Notes: generated by a model from the sequence alone, not told the origin. A DNA stretch of 64,000 nt from Pedobacter frigidisoli (GCF_004331675.1 NZ_SJSN01000017.1:42420-106419), one strand, 5' to 3'; shown: positions 53,607-63,442, counted from the stretch's first letter. Made by a program: numbers and translations.

Positions 53607-55109
53607 ATGAAACGAGCATTTATATTAACCTGTATGTTATTCATTTTTACAGCTTCTTTTGCCCAAAAATTTAACTGGAATAAAAACCAAGTAATTGCCC
53701 ATCGAGGCGCATGGAAAAAGAACAACTTTCCTCAAAATTCCATCGCAGCCTTAAACGAGGCAGTAAAGTTGGGCTGTTATGGCTCCGAGTTCGATGTATG
53801 GATGACCGCCGATAATGTTTTGGTTATCAACCACGACCCTGAATTTCAAGGTCTAACCATCGAGAAAGTAAAATATGAGGAGCTGTTAACCAAAACCATG
53901 AGCAACGGCGAGAAAATCCCAACACTCGAGGCTTATTTAAAGGCAGGCAAAACACAGAAAACCACAAAACTTATTTTAGAGATAAAGCCATCGTTAATCA
54001 GCAAAGAACGCGGAATAGAATTAACAAATGCCTGCATTGAAATGGTTAAAAAAGTTGGCGTTCTAGATTGGACGGAATACATCAGCTTCGATTACGATTA
54101 TTGCAAACGCATTTTGGAAGTATTACCCAAAGCAAAAGTGGCTTACCTAAGAGGTGAAATTAGCGCCGAACAAATGAAATCCGATAAATTAACAGGGGTA
54201 GATTATCATTTCAGCTTTTACCAAAAAGATGGCTGGATTGAAAATGCACACAAATTGGGCTTAACCGTAAACGCATGGACGGTAAATACTGCACCAGAAA
54301 TGCAGTGGTTAGTGGCTCACAATGTTGATTTCATCACCACAAATGAGCCAGAATTAACTTTCGAAGAAATTAAGAAAACACCCGTTGCTTTGGGATGGAA
54401 ATTAAAGTGGGCTGATGAATTTGATGATAAAGGTTTGCCGCTCAACAAAAATTGGAGTTACGATGTTGGTGGAAAAGGCTGGGGAAACAATGAACTGCAA
54501 TATTACACCGATGCAGATTCTGCAAATGCAAATGTAAAAAAGGGGAATCTAAACATCATCGTAGTAAAAGCCGATAAAGAAAACAACCATTATACTTCAG
54601 CAAGATTAGTTAGTAAAAACAAATTCGATTTCAAATACGGAAGAGTAGAAGTGAGGGCAATGCTGCCAAAAGGCAGAGGATTATGGCCTGCAATTTGGGC
54701 GCTTCCTACTGATTGGAAATACGGCGATTGGCCAAAAAGTGGAGAAATAGACATCATGGAGCATGTTGGTTACGAGCCTGATAGTGTTTACGGAACCGTT
54801 CATACAGAGAAATTTAATCATGTTATCCATACACAAGTAGGCAAAGGTGTTAAAATTAACCCTTACAATGCTTACCATGTTTATGCCATCGAATGGTATG
54901 AAGACCGCATGGATTTCTTTGTTGATGACCAGAAATATTTAAGTTTTAAAAACACAGGGAAAGCTGCGCCTGAATGGCCGTTCGACCAAAATTTCCATAT
55001 TATTTTAAATGTTGCCGTTGGCGGTGGTTGGGGTGGTAAAAAAGGGGTGGATGATTCGATATTTCCTGCGACTATGAAAGTAGATTATGTTAGGGTTTAC
55101 CAGAAGTAA
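53607..55109 (+). CDS. GDPD - GH16 fusion, secreted
   Basis: Start at MKRAFILTCMLFIFTASFAQ, a signal peptide (an ATG at 53589 would add six residues). Residues about 28-262 are a glycerophosphodiester phosphodiesterase domain: IAHRGAWKKNNFPQNS, GSEFDVWMTAD (metal-binding E and D), NHDP, LILEIKPS. Residues about 265-500 are a glycoside hydrolase 16 domain with the catalytic EIDIMEHVG (E380, D382, E385), plus LWPAIWALPTDW and FHIILNVAVGGGWGG. GDPD cleaves glycerophosphodiesters; GH16 cleaves beta-1,3/1,4 glucans. One protein may act on a glycerophosphate-substituted glycan, but that is inference. Confidence 0.9.
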   Translation: MKRAFILTCMLFIFTASFAQKFNWNKNQVIAHRGAWKKNNFPQNSIAALNEAVKLGCYGSEFDVWMTADNVLVINHDPEFQGLTIEKVKYEELLTKTMSNGEKIPTLEAYLKAGKTQKTTKLILEIKPSLISKERGIELTNACIEMVKKVGVLDWTEYISFDYDYCKRILEVLPKAKVAYLRGEISAEQMKSDKLTGVDYHFSFYQKDGWIENAHKLGLTVNAWTVNTAPEMQWLVAHNVDFITTNEPELTFEEIKKTPVALGWKLKWADEFDDKGLPLNKNWSYDVGGKGWGNNELQYYTDADSANANVKKGNLNIIVVKADKENNHYTSARLVSKNKFDFKYGRVEVRAMLPKGRGLWPAIWALPTDWKYGDWPKSGEIDIMEHVGYEPDSVYGTVHTEKFNHVIHTQVGKGVKINPYNAYHVYAIEWYEDRMDFFVDDQKYLSFKNTGKAAPEWPFDQNFHIILNVAVGGGWGGKKGVDDSIFPATMKVDYVRVYQK

Positions 55110-55319
55110 AATTTGATGTAAGATGTAAAATGGATAATGGAATTAAACTGCTTTATTGTTAAATGGTTTTGAAGCGCCTAGAACTTTCAACTTCTAGCTG
55201 ATAACTGTTAGCTGAAAACCGCCAACTCGCAAACTTTTTACATCCAAGACAGAATACTCTGAACTCAAGATTCATGACTTATTCCTAACTTGCAGTATCT
55301 AAGCTATATTGTATAATTT

Positions 55320-57701
55320 ATGGACTCACGTAGAGAATTTCTAAAAAAGGCGGCCTTGTTCGCCGGTGCTACGGGTATGGCCAATACCTTGCCCAGCTCG
55401 GTACTTAAGGCTATGGCGATTAACGCTGAACCTGGCAGTACCTTTCACGATGCCGAGCACATCGTATTTTTAATGCAGGAAAACCGTTCATTCGACCACA
55501 TGTTTGGTAAGATGAAAGGCGTTCGTGGTTTTAACGACCCGCATCCGCACATTCAGCCCGATGGAAACAAGGTTTGGTTGCAAAAAGATGGTCAGGGTTA
55601 TACCTATGCGCCGTTTCACGTTGATATTAATAAAACCAAAATTACCTGGCAAGGCGGTTTGCCGCATTCATGGAACGACCAAGTTGCGGCCAGAAACGGC
55701 GGAAGATACGACAAATGGTTTCCCGTAAAATCGGCGATGACATTATCCTATTATGATAGAAACGACGTGCCGTTCTATTATGCTTTGGCTGATGCCTTTA
55801 CCGTTTGCGACCAGCATTTTTGTTCATCCTTAACGGGTACAACGCCGAACAGATTGTTCTTTTTCACAGGAACCATCAGGGGCGAAAAAAGCGAAAACCG
55901 AATAGCAGTTGTAAATAACGACCAGGCAGAATCGCAAAATAATGTTTTTGTAGATTGGCCAACTTTTCAGGAAACTTTGGAGGATAACGGCATCGATTGG
56001 CGCATATACCAAAACGAACTTTGGACATCAAAACTTCCCGAGGGAGAAATTGATGATTGGTTAGGCAATTATGGCGATAATCCTGTTGAATATGTAAAAA
56101 GACACAATGTTAAGTTGTCTGCTTATTTTAGAAAAAACGGAGATAATACCGTAAAACCTGCTTTAACCGCTGCCGAAGTTCAGGCTAGATATGATAAATT
56201 ATCCCAACGGGAAAAAAACCTGATTGATAAGGCTTTTCAAACCAATATTAGCGAAAAGGATTATCTGGAATTAGCACCTTTTACATTTACCAATGATGAG
56301 GGAAAATCTGAAACGATAAACATTCCAAAAGGCGATATTTTTCATCAGTTTAGAAAAGATGTGGATAGCGGAAAACTGCCTGCTGTTTCGTGGCTAGTGG
56401 CACCGCAACGTTTTTCAGACCATACCAGTTCGCCGCTTTATGGAACTTGGTATGTGAGCGAGGCTTTGGATATTTTAACCAAAAATCCTGAAGTTTGGAA
56501 GAAAACCATTTTCGTTTTAACCTACGATGAAAACGATGGTTATTTCGACCATCAACCACCATTTGTGGTACCAAACCCTGAAGATGCTTCAAGCGGAAAA
56601 GTTTCTGCCGGAATAAATTATGCCACCGATTTTGAGAGTAGAAAAGGTAGTCCGATAGGTTTGGGCTACCGTGTGCCAATGGTTATCGCCTCGCCTTGGA
56701 GCAAAGGCGGTTTCGTAAATTCGCAGGTTTTCGACCATACTTCTTCATTAATGTTTATGGAGAAATGGTTGAGTAAAAAGACAGGGAAGAATATCAAGAG
56801 CAACAACATTAGCGATTGGAGGAGAAATATTTGTGGCGATTTAACTTCAGCATTCCGTCCTTATAATGGCGAGGAAATTAAATCTCCGGAGCCATTAAAA
56901 CGCGAAACTGTTGTCACGAATATCGGTAACGCAAAGAACAAACCCGATCAGGTTGGCCCGACTGCTTTAAACAAAAATGATGTTGCGAAGATTAATAAAT
57001 TTGAATCTTTTTCAAGCCAAACTTCCGCTTATGCACCAAAACAAGAATCGGGAACCAAACCTGCTTGTGCATTGCCTTATCAATTAAATGCAGATGCTGT
57101 TGTGGTAGGGAATGAGGTAGAGCTTACTTTCCAATCTGCAAAAACATTGTTCGGGAATGAAACAGAAATCGTTGGCGCACCTTTTACCATGAATACTGTA
57201 GCTAGTTTTAAAGGTGTCCAAGGAAAAGTTTGGGCTTATGCAGTTAAGTCAGGCGATACTTTAACAGACAAAATTGCCATCGAAGATTTTGATAATGAAG
57301 TTTATGATTTCAGAATTACTGGTCCGAATGGTTTTTACAGGCATTTTGCAGGCAGTAAAAAGAACCCCCAAATCAGCATCAAAGCAAAGGCAGAACAAAG
57401 TGGTTTGGTTACTAAAAAATTAACTGGCAATTTGGTTTTTACAATCGAAAATAAAGGAACATCGCCTGTAAGCATTCAAATTTTAGAAAATAAATATAAA
57501 GCAGCGACCCAAAATTTTAATTTGAAACCAAAATCTACAACCAATATACTTTTGAATTTATCGAAGAGCGCACATTGGTACGATTTCAGCATCTTACAAA
57601 CTGGTAATACTGTTTTTAAACATCGTTATTCCGGAAAGATTGAAAATGGAGAAATAACAATTACAGACCCTTTTATGGGGAATGTATCAGGTTTGGCATA
57701 G
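55320..57701 (+). CDS. Phosphocholine-specific phospholipase C, Tat-exported
   Basis: 793 residues. The N-terminus MDSRREFLKKAALFAGATGM is a twin-arginine signal. The phosphoesterase domain follows: HIVFLMQENRSFDHMFGKMK, CDQHFCSSLTGTTPNRLFFF, and DENDGYFDHQPPFVVP with metal ligands, then RVPMVIASPWSKGGFVNSQV. Two C-terminal beta domains of the DUF756 type (from about 590 and 700; DFRITGPNGFYRHF) are usual for this group. It cleaves phosphatidylcholine-type lipids and probably scavenges phosphate or headgroups. It stands downstream of the GDPD-GH16 gene. Confidence 0.93.
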   Translation: MDSRREFLKKAALFAGATGMANTLPSSVLKAMAINAEPGSTFHDAEHIVFLMQENRSFDHMFGKMKGVRGFNDPHPHIQPDGNKVWLQKDGQGYTYAPFHVDINKTKITWQGGLPHSWNDQVAARNGGRYDKWFPVKSAMTLSYYDRNDVPFYYALADAFTVCDQHFCSSLTGTTPNRLFFFTGTIRGEKSENRIAVVNNDQAESQNNVFVDWPTFQETLEDNGIDWRIYQNELWTSKLPEGEIDDWLGNYGDNPVEYVKRHNVKLSAYFRKNGDNTVKPALTAAEVQARYDKLSQREKNLIDKAFQTNISEKDYLELAPFTFTNDEGKSETINIPKGDIFHQFRKDVDSGKLPAVSWLVAPQRFSDHTSSPLYGTWYVSEALDILTKNPEVWKKTIFVLTYDENDGYFDHQPPFVVPNPEDASSGKVSAGINYATDFESRKGSPIGLGYRVPMVIASPWSKGGFVNSQVFDHTSSLMFMEKWLSKKTGKNIKSNNISDWRRNICGDLTSAFRPYNGEEIKSPEPLKRETVVTNIGNAKNKPDQVGPTALNKNDVAKINKFESFSSQTSAYAPKQESGTKPACALPYQLNADAVVVGNEVELTFQSAKTLFGNETEIVGAPFTMNTVASFKGVQGKVWAYAVKSGDTLTDKIAIEDFDNEVYDFRITGPNGFYRHFAGSKKNPQISIKAKAEQSGLVTKKLTGNLVFTIENKGTSPVSIQILENKYKAATQNFNLKPKSTTNILLNLSKSAHWYDFSILQTGNTVFKHRYSGKIENGEITITDPFMGNVSGLA

Positions 57702-57730
57702 GGAGAAACTAACGAGCATTTTGACAAAAT

Positions 57731-57763
57731 AGCAAAGGCTTCAGAATTTCTGAAGCCTTTGCT
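57731..57763. terminator. Bidirectional terminator
   Basis: A perfect 15-bp stem (57731-57745 with 57749-57763) has a 3-base loop, between the convergent phospholipase and DUF2911 genes. Flanking DNA is A/T-rich on both sides. Confidence 0.82.
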
Positions 57764-57778
57764 ATAATATTTTATTTC

Positions 57779-58348
57779 TTAAAAACCTATTGGTAATTCA
57801 ACTTGTGTTTTATCCCAGGCGGCAATTAAAGTTGCGCCTTTTGCTAGTGGCGTAAAGGTTATTGAAAAGTATTCGATAGGTTTTGCTAAGGTTTTAACCG
57901 GAACGTTTACACGAACAATGTCTTTAGAAGCATCATAAGTAAAAGCTCCCCATCTATCAGTCTGCGAATTTAAAATGATTGTCCAGGTTCCTTTATTCGG
58001 AATAGCGAATAGGCTGTAAGTGCCTGCTTTAATCTTTTTGCCGCCGATAGTAACTTTTGTAAAGAAACGAATTTCGGTATTTTCATTAGCGCCGAAACGC
58101 CAAACGCTTCCATATTGCTCCAATACGCCAAAAATATCACGCCCTTTTTTCTGCGGACGAGAGTAAACCACCTTAATATTTGGCTTAGTAAAATCGCCTG
58201 CTTTTAATTTTGCAGCATTTAGCGGATAGTAAACAATATCTGCAGGGCTTGGGTCTGCAACGGCAAATTTCACCTCGGTAGAAGCCGTTTCTTGGGCATT
58301 TGCACCAAAGCACAATAGAGCGAAAACAACAATGAAGATATTTCTCAT
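57779..58348 (-). CDS. DUF2911 secreted protein
   Basis: 189 residues with signal peptide MRNIFIVVFALLCFGANAQE. The DUF2911 domain is seen as PNIKVVYSRPQKKGRDIFGV, YGSVWRFGANENTEIRFFTK and GTYSLFAIPNKGTWTIILNS, then the GAFTYDASKDIVRV segment. A small beta-rich periplasmic or secreted domain of unknown function, common in Bacteroidetes. It follows the small membrane protein gene on the same strand after 57 bp. Confidence 0.9.
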   Translation of the reverse strand: MRNIFIVVFALLCFGANAQETASTEVKFAVADPSPADIVYYPLNAAKLKAGDFTKPNIKVVYSRPQKKGRDIFGVLEQYGSVWRFGANENTEIRFFTKVTIGGKKIKAGTYSLFAIPNKGTWTIILNSQTDRWGAFTYDASKDIVRVNVPVKTLAKPIEYFSITFTPLAKGATLIAAWDKTQVELPIGF

Positions 58349-58405
58349 TTGCTGTGAGTTAGTTTTAAATCCTTAAAAAGGGATGTTTTTGAGGGGGATG
58401 AAAAA

Positions 58406-58591
58406 CTAGTATTTTCTGCCTTTTACGATAGCGTTTAAAAATAAGCCTGCTGTTAACAAACCTAAAACACCACCTAGAAGTGCGAAAATGTAGTTTTGTG
58501 TAATTACTGCTCCAGTTAAAACTCCGAAGAATAAACCTAAGGCATAATATAACCAGTTGAAATTATTGCTACTATTTTCTTGTACGCTCAT
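58406..58591 (-). CDS. Small two-helix membrane protein
   Basis: Start taken at the second Met (MSVQENSSNNFNWLYYALGL); an upstream ATG at 58612 adds seven residues. Two hydrophobic segments (WLYYALGLFFGVLTGAVI and YIFALLGGVLGLLTAGLFL) end in a basic tail KGRKY. No family recognised. Similar small membrane proteins are common and undescribed. Confidence 0.7.
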   Translation of the reverse strand: MSVQENSSNNFNWLYYALGLFFGVLTGAVITQNYIFALLGGVLGLLTAGLFLNAIVKGRKY

Positions 58592-58803
58592 GTTTTTGTT
58601 ATTTGGAGACAAAGTTAATATTTATTTTAAATTTTAGTTTGCGTTACGTCGTTAAAGCATTAATTAATTCAATTATTTGTCAAAAGATTTCTAATTCAAC
58701 TATTAACGGTTAATAATTTCTACTTGTTTTATTTCTTAAACCTCGAAGGTTTACACGAAATATAAACGATTTATCTTTTTAATGTAAAAGATGTATGAAA
58801 ACA

Positions 58804-58836
58804 TTTGGAAGTTAATCAATCGTTTGATTAATTTTG
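58804..58836 (+). promoter_or_regulatory. Bacteroidetes-type promoter of the efflux operon
   Basis: TTTG at 58804-58807 and TAATTTTG at 58829-58836 fit the -33 TTTG and -7 TAnnTTTG boxes with a 21-base spacer. The ATG is at 58852. Confidence 0.65.
58812..58831. promoter_or_regulatory. TetR operator candidate
   Basis: TTAATCAA-TCGT-TTGATTAA is a perfect 8-bp inverted repeat with a 4-base centre, sitting between and over the promoter boxes of the TetR-led efflux operon. Its position predicts autorepression. Confidence 0.75.
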
Positions 58837-58851
58837 CTTTATCAAAAAGAA

Positions 58852-59478
58852 ATGAAGACAGAAAAAGTAGATAAAAGACAAGCCATTTTAGAAGCAGCCG
58901 AAAAGCTGTTTTGCGAAACTGGTTATGAGGGAACTTCTACCCGCCAGATCTCAAAAGAATCAGGAGCCAATATGGCGATGATCAATTATTATTTTGGATC
59001 AAAAGAGGGGGTTTTTATTGAGATCATGAATAACCGGATTGCAGGATTCGCCTCTCAGTTAAAAATCATTAATGAAGATAAAATATCATCACTAGAAAAA
59101 TTACATAAAGTAATAGAGGGCTATGCCAACCGTATATTCTCCAATATCGCATTCCATAAAATGATGCATAGAGAACTTTCGCTAACTCAACGCCCAGAAA
59201 TGTACGATAAGATTAAGAACGCCATGAATCATAACATGTCGCTTCTTGATCGGATTATCATCGACGGAATTGAAGATGGTAGTTTTAATAATGTGGATGT
59301 AAGAATGGTTATTTCGACCATTATGGGAACGTTAACAAATGTTGTAATTGCACCACATAAAATTGCTCAGGGTACAATCATCGATTTAAGCAACCCTAAA
59401 GAAAACAAACTTATTAAAGAGCGAGCCATCGCCCATTTACAAAATCTTGTAACAGTTTATTTAACAACAAAAAAATGA
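58852..59478 (+). CDS. TetR/AcrR family regulator
   Basis: Start at MKTEKVDKRQAILEAAEKLF; a TTG further upstream at 58834 would run into the promoter. The N-terminal helix-turn-helix (residues about 8-55: GYEGTSTRQISKESGANMAM then INYYFGSKEGVF) is classic TetR. The C-terminal ligand domain includes RMVISTIMGTLTNVVIAPH. Probably a ligand-released repressor of the efflux genes behind it. Its last codon overlaps the tolC-like start (ATGA). Confidence 0.93.
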   Translation: MKTEKVDKRQAILEAAEKLFCETGYEGTSTRQISKESGANMAMINYYFGSKEGVFIEIMNNRIAGFASQLKIINEDKISSLEKLHKVIEGYANRIFSNIAFHKMMHRELSLTQRPEMYDKIKNAMNHNMSLLDRIIIDGIEDGSFNNVDVRMVISTIMGTLTNVVIAPHKIAQGTIIDLSNPKENKLIKERAIAHLQNLVTVYLTTKK

Positions 59479-60794
59479 TACCCAAATCGATTAGATTAAT
59501 GCTTGTGGCATCATTAGTTCCGGCAGCATTATTTGCACAAAGTGCGAAGGAATTAAATATCAATCAGGCAATTGAACTTGGCATAGCCAACAGTAAAAAC
59601 TTAAAACTATCTCAAAACAAAATAGACCAGGCCGTTGCGCAGCTTGCGGTTGTAAAGGATAACGTACTTCCTACAGCAAATGCAAGTTTTATTTATAACC
59701 ATGCAGAAATACCAACCAGCACGTTTACGCTTCCGGGTGGTGGCTCTTCACTGCAATTACCTAAAAGAGCAGATGCTTTTGTTGGTACGGCTGCGGTACA
59801 GGAATTGGTTTATGGTGGTGGTAAATTAAAATATGCTAAAGAATCTACCAAATTATTGGCCGATGTTGCCCGTTTAAATGCTGATAAAAGCAAAGAGGAA
59901 ATTACTTATGCTGTAATTAATACCTATTATTCATTGTATAAGGTAGAGCAAAGCAAAAAGGTAATTAACCAAAATCTAGAATCTATTGCTGCTCAAATTA
60001 AACAGGCACAGCGCTTCTTTGAGCAAGGAATTGTTACCAAGAACGACGTTTTACGTTTCCAGTTGCAACAGGCAAATGTTACGCTAACGCAAATGGATCT
60101 AGAAAGCAATAGAAAAGTAATCAACTATAATTTAGATATTTTATTGGGCTTGCCAGAAGATACTGAAGTAAAAATCGTAGATCCTTCTACAGGTTTGAAA
60201 ACAGCAAGTTCGTTAAATGATTATATCGGTTTAGCAATGGCAAATCGCCAAGAACTTAAACAGCTTGATGTGCAAAATAAGGTTGCCGATTATAACATCA
60301 AAACAATCAGGGCAAACACATTGCCGACGGTTGGTGTTGGTGCAAATTTATATTACATCAATCCAAGTGGTAATTTCATTCCACCAACTAATCAATATTT
60401 AATGCCAATAACCATTGGAGCAACTGTTTCTTGGAATATTGGTAACCTTTGGACTAATAAGAACAAGGTAAGTGAAGCAAGGATTCAGCAAAGCGAAATC
60501 ACCCTTCAGAAAGATATTTTATCAGATAACGTTAAAACCGATATTAACAGGAACTACCAAAACTACCAGGTTTCGGTAAATAAGATTCAGGTTTTAGAAA
60601 CCTCCATTTCTCAAGCAACCGAAAACGATAAATTATTAGCATCGAAATATAAGAACAATGTGGCTTCGGTTATCGATAGAATCGACGCTGAAACCTTATT
60701 ATATCAAGCAAAAATAAACTTAGAGATAGCAAAGGCTGATGCAGGTTTGGCTTACTATACTTTACTAAAATCAACAGGAAAAATAACGCAATAA
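59475..60794 (+). CDS. TolC-family outer-membrane efflux channel
   Basis: 439 residues with signal peptide (MIPKSIRLMLVASLVPAALF then AQ). Paired OEP domains of helical heptads are visible: NINQAIELGIANSKNLKLSQ, NVLPTANASFIYNH, then TKNDVLRFQLQQANVTLTQM. The second repeat includes LPTVGVGANLYYINPSGNF and ASVIDRIDAETLLYQAKINL. Forms the outer-membrane duct for the EmrAB-like pump encoded next. ATGA overlap with tetR suggests coupled translation. Confidence 0.93.
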   Translation: MIPKSIRLMLVASLVPAALFAQSAKELNINQAIELGIANSKNLKLSQNKIDQAVAQLAVVKDNVLPTANASFIYNHAEIPTSTFTLPGGGSSLQLPKRADAFVGTAAVQELVYGGGKLKYAKESTKLLADVARLNADKSKEEITYAVINTYYSLYKVEQSKKVINQNLESIAAQIKQAQRFFEQGIVTKNDVLRFQLQQANVTLTQMDLESNRKVINYNLDILLGLPEDTEVKIVDPSTGLKTASSLNDYIGLAMANRQELKQLDVQNKVADYNIKTIRANTLPTVGVGANLYYINPSGNFIPPTNQYLMPITIGATVSWNIGNLWTNKNKVSEARIQQSEITLQKDILSDNVKTDINRNYQNYQVSVNKIQVLETSISQATENDKLLASKYKNNVASVIDRIDAETLLYQAKINLEIAKADAGLAYYTLLKSTGKITQ

Positions 60795-60802
60795 ATACAG
60801 CA

Positions 60803-61882
60803 ATGACAACTGAAAAGAAAAAAAAGAGCCTAGTAGTACCCATCATTTTAGGCGTTTTATTAGTAATAGGAATAATCTTCGGGGTTACCGAATGGAGTTA
60901 TTATAGCAAACACGTAGATACGGATGATGCGCAGATTGATGGCGATATCAGTCCGGTTGTTGCCCGTGTTGGCGGTTATGTAAAGGATATTAGCTTTGAG
61001 GAAAATACACATGTAACCGAGGGGCAAATTTTGGTTAAGCTTGATGATAACGATTACTTAGTGAAGTTAGAGCAAGCGCAATCTGGCCAAAAAGGTGCAA
61101 GTGCGGGTGTTGGCGTGGCTCAATCGCAAATTGCCGCTACCCAAGCCAATACAGGTACTGCAAAAGCAAACGTAGAAGCAGCAAAATCGAATGTTGCAGC
61201 AGCAAATGTTAAGGTAAATTTGGCACAGAAAGATTATGCTCGTTATGAAAATTTGGTAAAAGATGGTTCAATTACCCAACAAGCTTTCGACCAAGCAAAG
61301 GCAACTAAGGAATCTGCTGATGCAGCAAAACAATCGGCTTTGGCAGCTTATCAAGCGGCACAAGACCAATATAATGCTGCAGTTAAACAGGTAGGTACAA
61401 CTCAATCGCAATTAGCGGTAAGCAGTAATGTAATTAGTCAACGCCAAAGCGATATCGATTTTGCTAAACTTCAATTATCATATACTGATATTAAAGCTCC
61501 GGCTTCTGGTATTGTTTCTAAAAAGAATGTTCAAAAAGGACAATTAGTTCAGGCTGGTCAATCTTTATTCTCTGTTGTTAACGACGGAAGCATTTATGTA
61601 ACCGCCAACTTTAAGGAAACCCAATTGGAGAAAATCAAATCTGGTTCTAAGGTAGAAATAGAGGTTGATGCTTATCCTGATGAGAAAATTGAAGGTGAAG
61701 TTTATAATTTCTCTCCAATAACTGGTGCAAAAGGATCTTTATTACCTCCAGATAATGCAACTGGTAACTTCGTTAAAGTTGTTCAACGTATCCCAGTAAA
61801 AATCAAAATCCATCCATCAAAAGAAATGCTTGCTAAACTACGCCCTGGAATGAGCGTTAAAGCATCTGTTTCTACTAACTAA
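60803..61882 (+). CDS. EmrA-like HlyD-family membrane fusion protein
   Basis: 359 residues: one N-terminal membrane anchor (LVVPIILGVLLVIGIIFGVT), a first half-barrel (DTDDAQIDGDISPVVARVGG), a long coiled-coil hairpin (about 90-230, with VKDGSITQQAFDQAKATKES), and the second lipoyl half IKAPASGIVSKKNVQKGQLV. It bridges the inner-membrane pump to the outer-membrane channel. Eight bases separate it from the tolC-like stop. Confidence 0.94.
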   Translation: MTTEKKKKSLVVPIILGVLLVIGIIFGVTEWSYYSKHVDTDDAQIDGDISPVVARVGGYVKDISFEENTHVTEGQILVKLDDNDYLVKLEQAQSGQKGASAGVGVAQSQIAATQANTGTAKANVEAAKSNVAAANVKVNLAQKDYARYENLVKDGSITQQAFDQAKATKESADAAKQSALAAYQAAQDQYNAAVKQVGTTQSQLAVSSNVISQRQSDIDFAKLQLSYTDIKAPASGIVSKKNVQKGQLVQAGQSLFSVVNDGSIYVTANFKETQLEKIKSGSKVEIEVDAYPDEKIEGEVYNFSPITGAKGSLLPPDNATGNFVKVVQRIPVKIKIHPSKEMLAKLRPGMSVKASVSTN

Positions 61883-61889
61883 TACTAAA

Positions 61890-63437
61890 ATGGCCGAAGT
61901 AGGTTTTAAAAAGTGGATTATTACTTTTACGGTAATCACGGCTTCTTTATTGGAGCTTATTGATACAACCATTGTAAACGTAGCAATTCCACAAATACAG
62001 GGAAACCTTGGCGCCACCCTAGAGGATGTCGCCTGGTTATCCACAGGTTACGCCGTTGCGAATGTAATCATTCTGCCCATGTCTGGCTGGTTGGGAAGTC
62101 GTTTCGGGCGTAAAAATTATTTCTTAACCTCGATTATCGTATTTACGCTAGTTTCATTTTTGTGCGGAAACGCAACTTCATTAAATGAGCTTATTTTATT
62201 TAGAATATTGCAAGGTGTAGCTGGTGGAGGCTTAATTTCTACCGCTCAGGCAATTTTGATAGAAACCTGGCCTAGAGAAGATGTTGGTATTGCTACTGCT
62301 CTTTTTGGTCTGGGTGCCGTTGTAGGACCAACAGTAGGGCCTACAATTGGTGGATATATTTTAGAGATTGCAGATTGGCCCTGGATTTTTTATGTAAATA
62401 TTCCCGTCGGGATACTCGCCGCCTATTGCACCTATACCTTTATTCGAGAGACGCCAAAAGATGGAAAAGGAAAGCCAGTTGATTGGTGGGGAATTGGGTT
62501 ATTGGCGGTTGCTGTAGGTAGCTTACAAACGGTGTTAGAAAAGGGAGAGAGTGAAGATTGGTTTTCTACACCATACATCACCGGTTTAGCAGTTGCTTCC
62601 GTATTTGGTCTTCTGCTGTTTATCTGGAGAGAAACCACTACAGAATTTCCTATTGTAAATCTTCGAATTATGAAGAAACGAAGCTTTTCAATCGGGATGT
62701 TTACCTCCTTTATCTTAGGATTTGGATTATATGGCTCTGTTTTCGTTTTCCCAGTATTTGCGCAAAATTTGCTCGGATTTACGCCATTGCAAACAGGAAA
62801 GCTATTTATTGCAGGCGGTATCTGTACCATCGCCATGATGCCATTTATTGGTATTATGCTTAAAAAAGGAGTGCCGGCACAATTTATGGCAACAGGAGGG
62901 ATGTTTTTATTCTTCGTTTTTTGTTGGATGTTGAGCAATTCAACTTTGGCATCTGGAACAGGCGATTTCTTCTGGCCATTGGTAATTAGAGGATTTGGAA
63001 TGGCTTTGCTCTTCGTACCGCTAACCACATTGGCTATGCAGGATTTATCCGGCCCGGAGATTGGACAAGGATCTGGATTAAATAACATGAGCAGGCAGCT
63101 GGGAGGATCTTTTGGAATCGCTGCATTAACAACGCTTATCCACGTGCGTGCGGGTTTCCACAGAAGTAGCTTACTAACAAATATAAATGAATACAATCCA
63201 TCATTTGTTCAAAAGTTAAATGGTTTAACCAATAACTTTATGGCAAAGGGTGCATCGTTTATTGATGCAAAATTAATGGCGATGAAAGCAATTGAGGGTT
63301 CGGTAATTAAGCAAACAATGTTGCTTACTTACAACGATGCTTATTGGGTTGCGGGACTGATTATGTTGTTCTCTATACCATTGTTGTATCTTCAGAAATT
63401 TAAGAAGAATGCAAACATTGTTACTGATGCGCATTAA
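61890..63437 (+). CDS. EmrB-like DHA2-family MFS drug transporter
   Basis: 515 residues with about 14 membrane segments. Family motifs: LLELIDTTIVNVAIPQIQGN (motif D1), WLGSRFGRKNYFL (motif A), FRILQGVAGGGLISTAQAIL (motif B), and FGLGAVVGPTVGPTIGGYIL (motif C of drug/proton antiporters). Proton-driven export of hydrophobic compounds through EmrA and TolC is the expected role; the actual substrate is unknown. Last gene of the operon. Confidence 0.94.
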   Translation: MAEVGFKKWIITFTVITASLLELIDTTIVNVAIPQIQGNLGATLEDVAWLSTGYAVANVIILPMSGWLGSRFGRKNYFLTSIIVFTLVSFLCGNATSLNELILFRILQGVAGGGLISTAQAILIETWPREDVGIATALFGLGAVVGPTVGPTIGGYILEIADWPWIFYVNIPVGILAAYCTYTFIRETPKDGKGKPVDWWGIGLLAVAVGSLQTVLEKGESEDWFSTPYITGLAVASVFGLLLFIWRETTTEFPIVNLRIMKKRSFSIGMFTSFILGFGLYGSVFVFPVFAQNLLGFTPLQTGKLFIAGGICTIAMMPFIGIMLKKGVPAQFMATGGMFLFFVFCWMLSNSTLASGTGDFFWPLVIRGFGMALLFVPLTTLAMQDLSGPEIGQGSGLNNMSRQLGGSFGIAALTTLIHVRAGFHRSSLLTNINEYNPSFVQKLNGLTNNFMAKGASFIDAKLMAMKAIEGSVIKQTMLLTYNDAYWVAGLIMLFSIPLLYLQKFKKNANIVTDAH

Positions 63438-63442
63438 AATGG

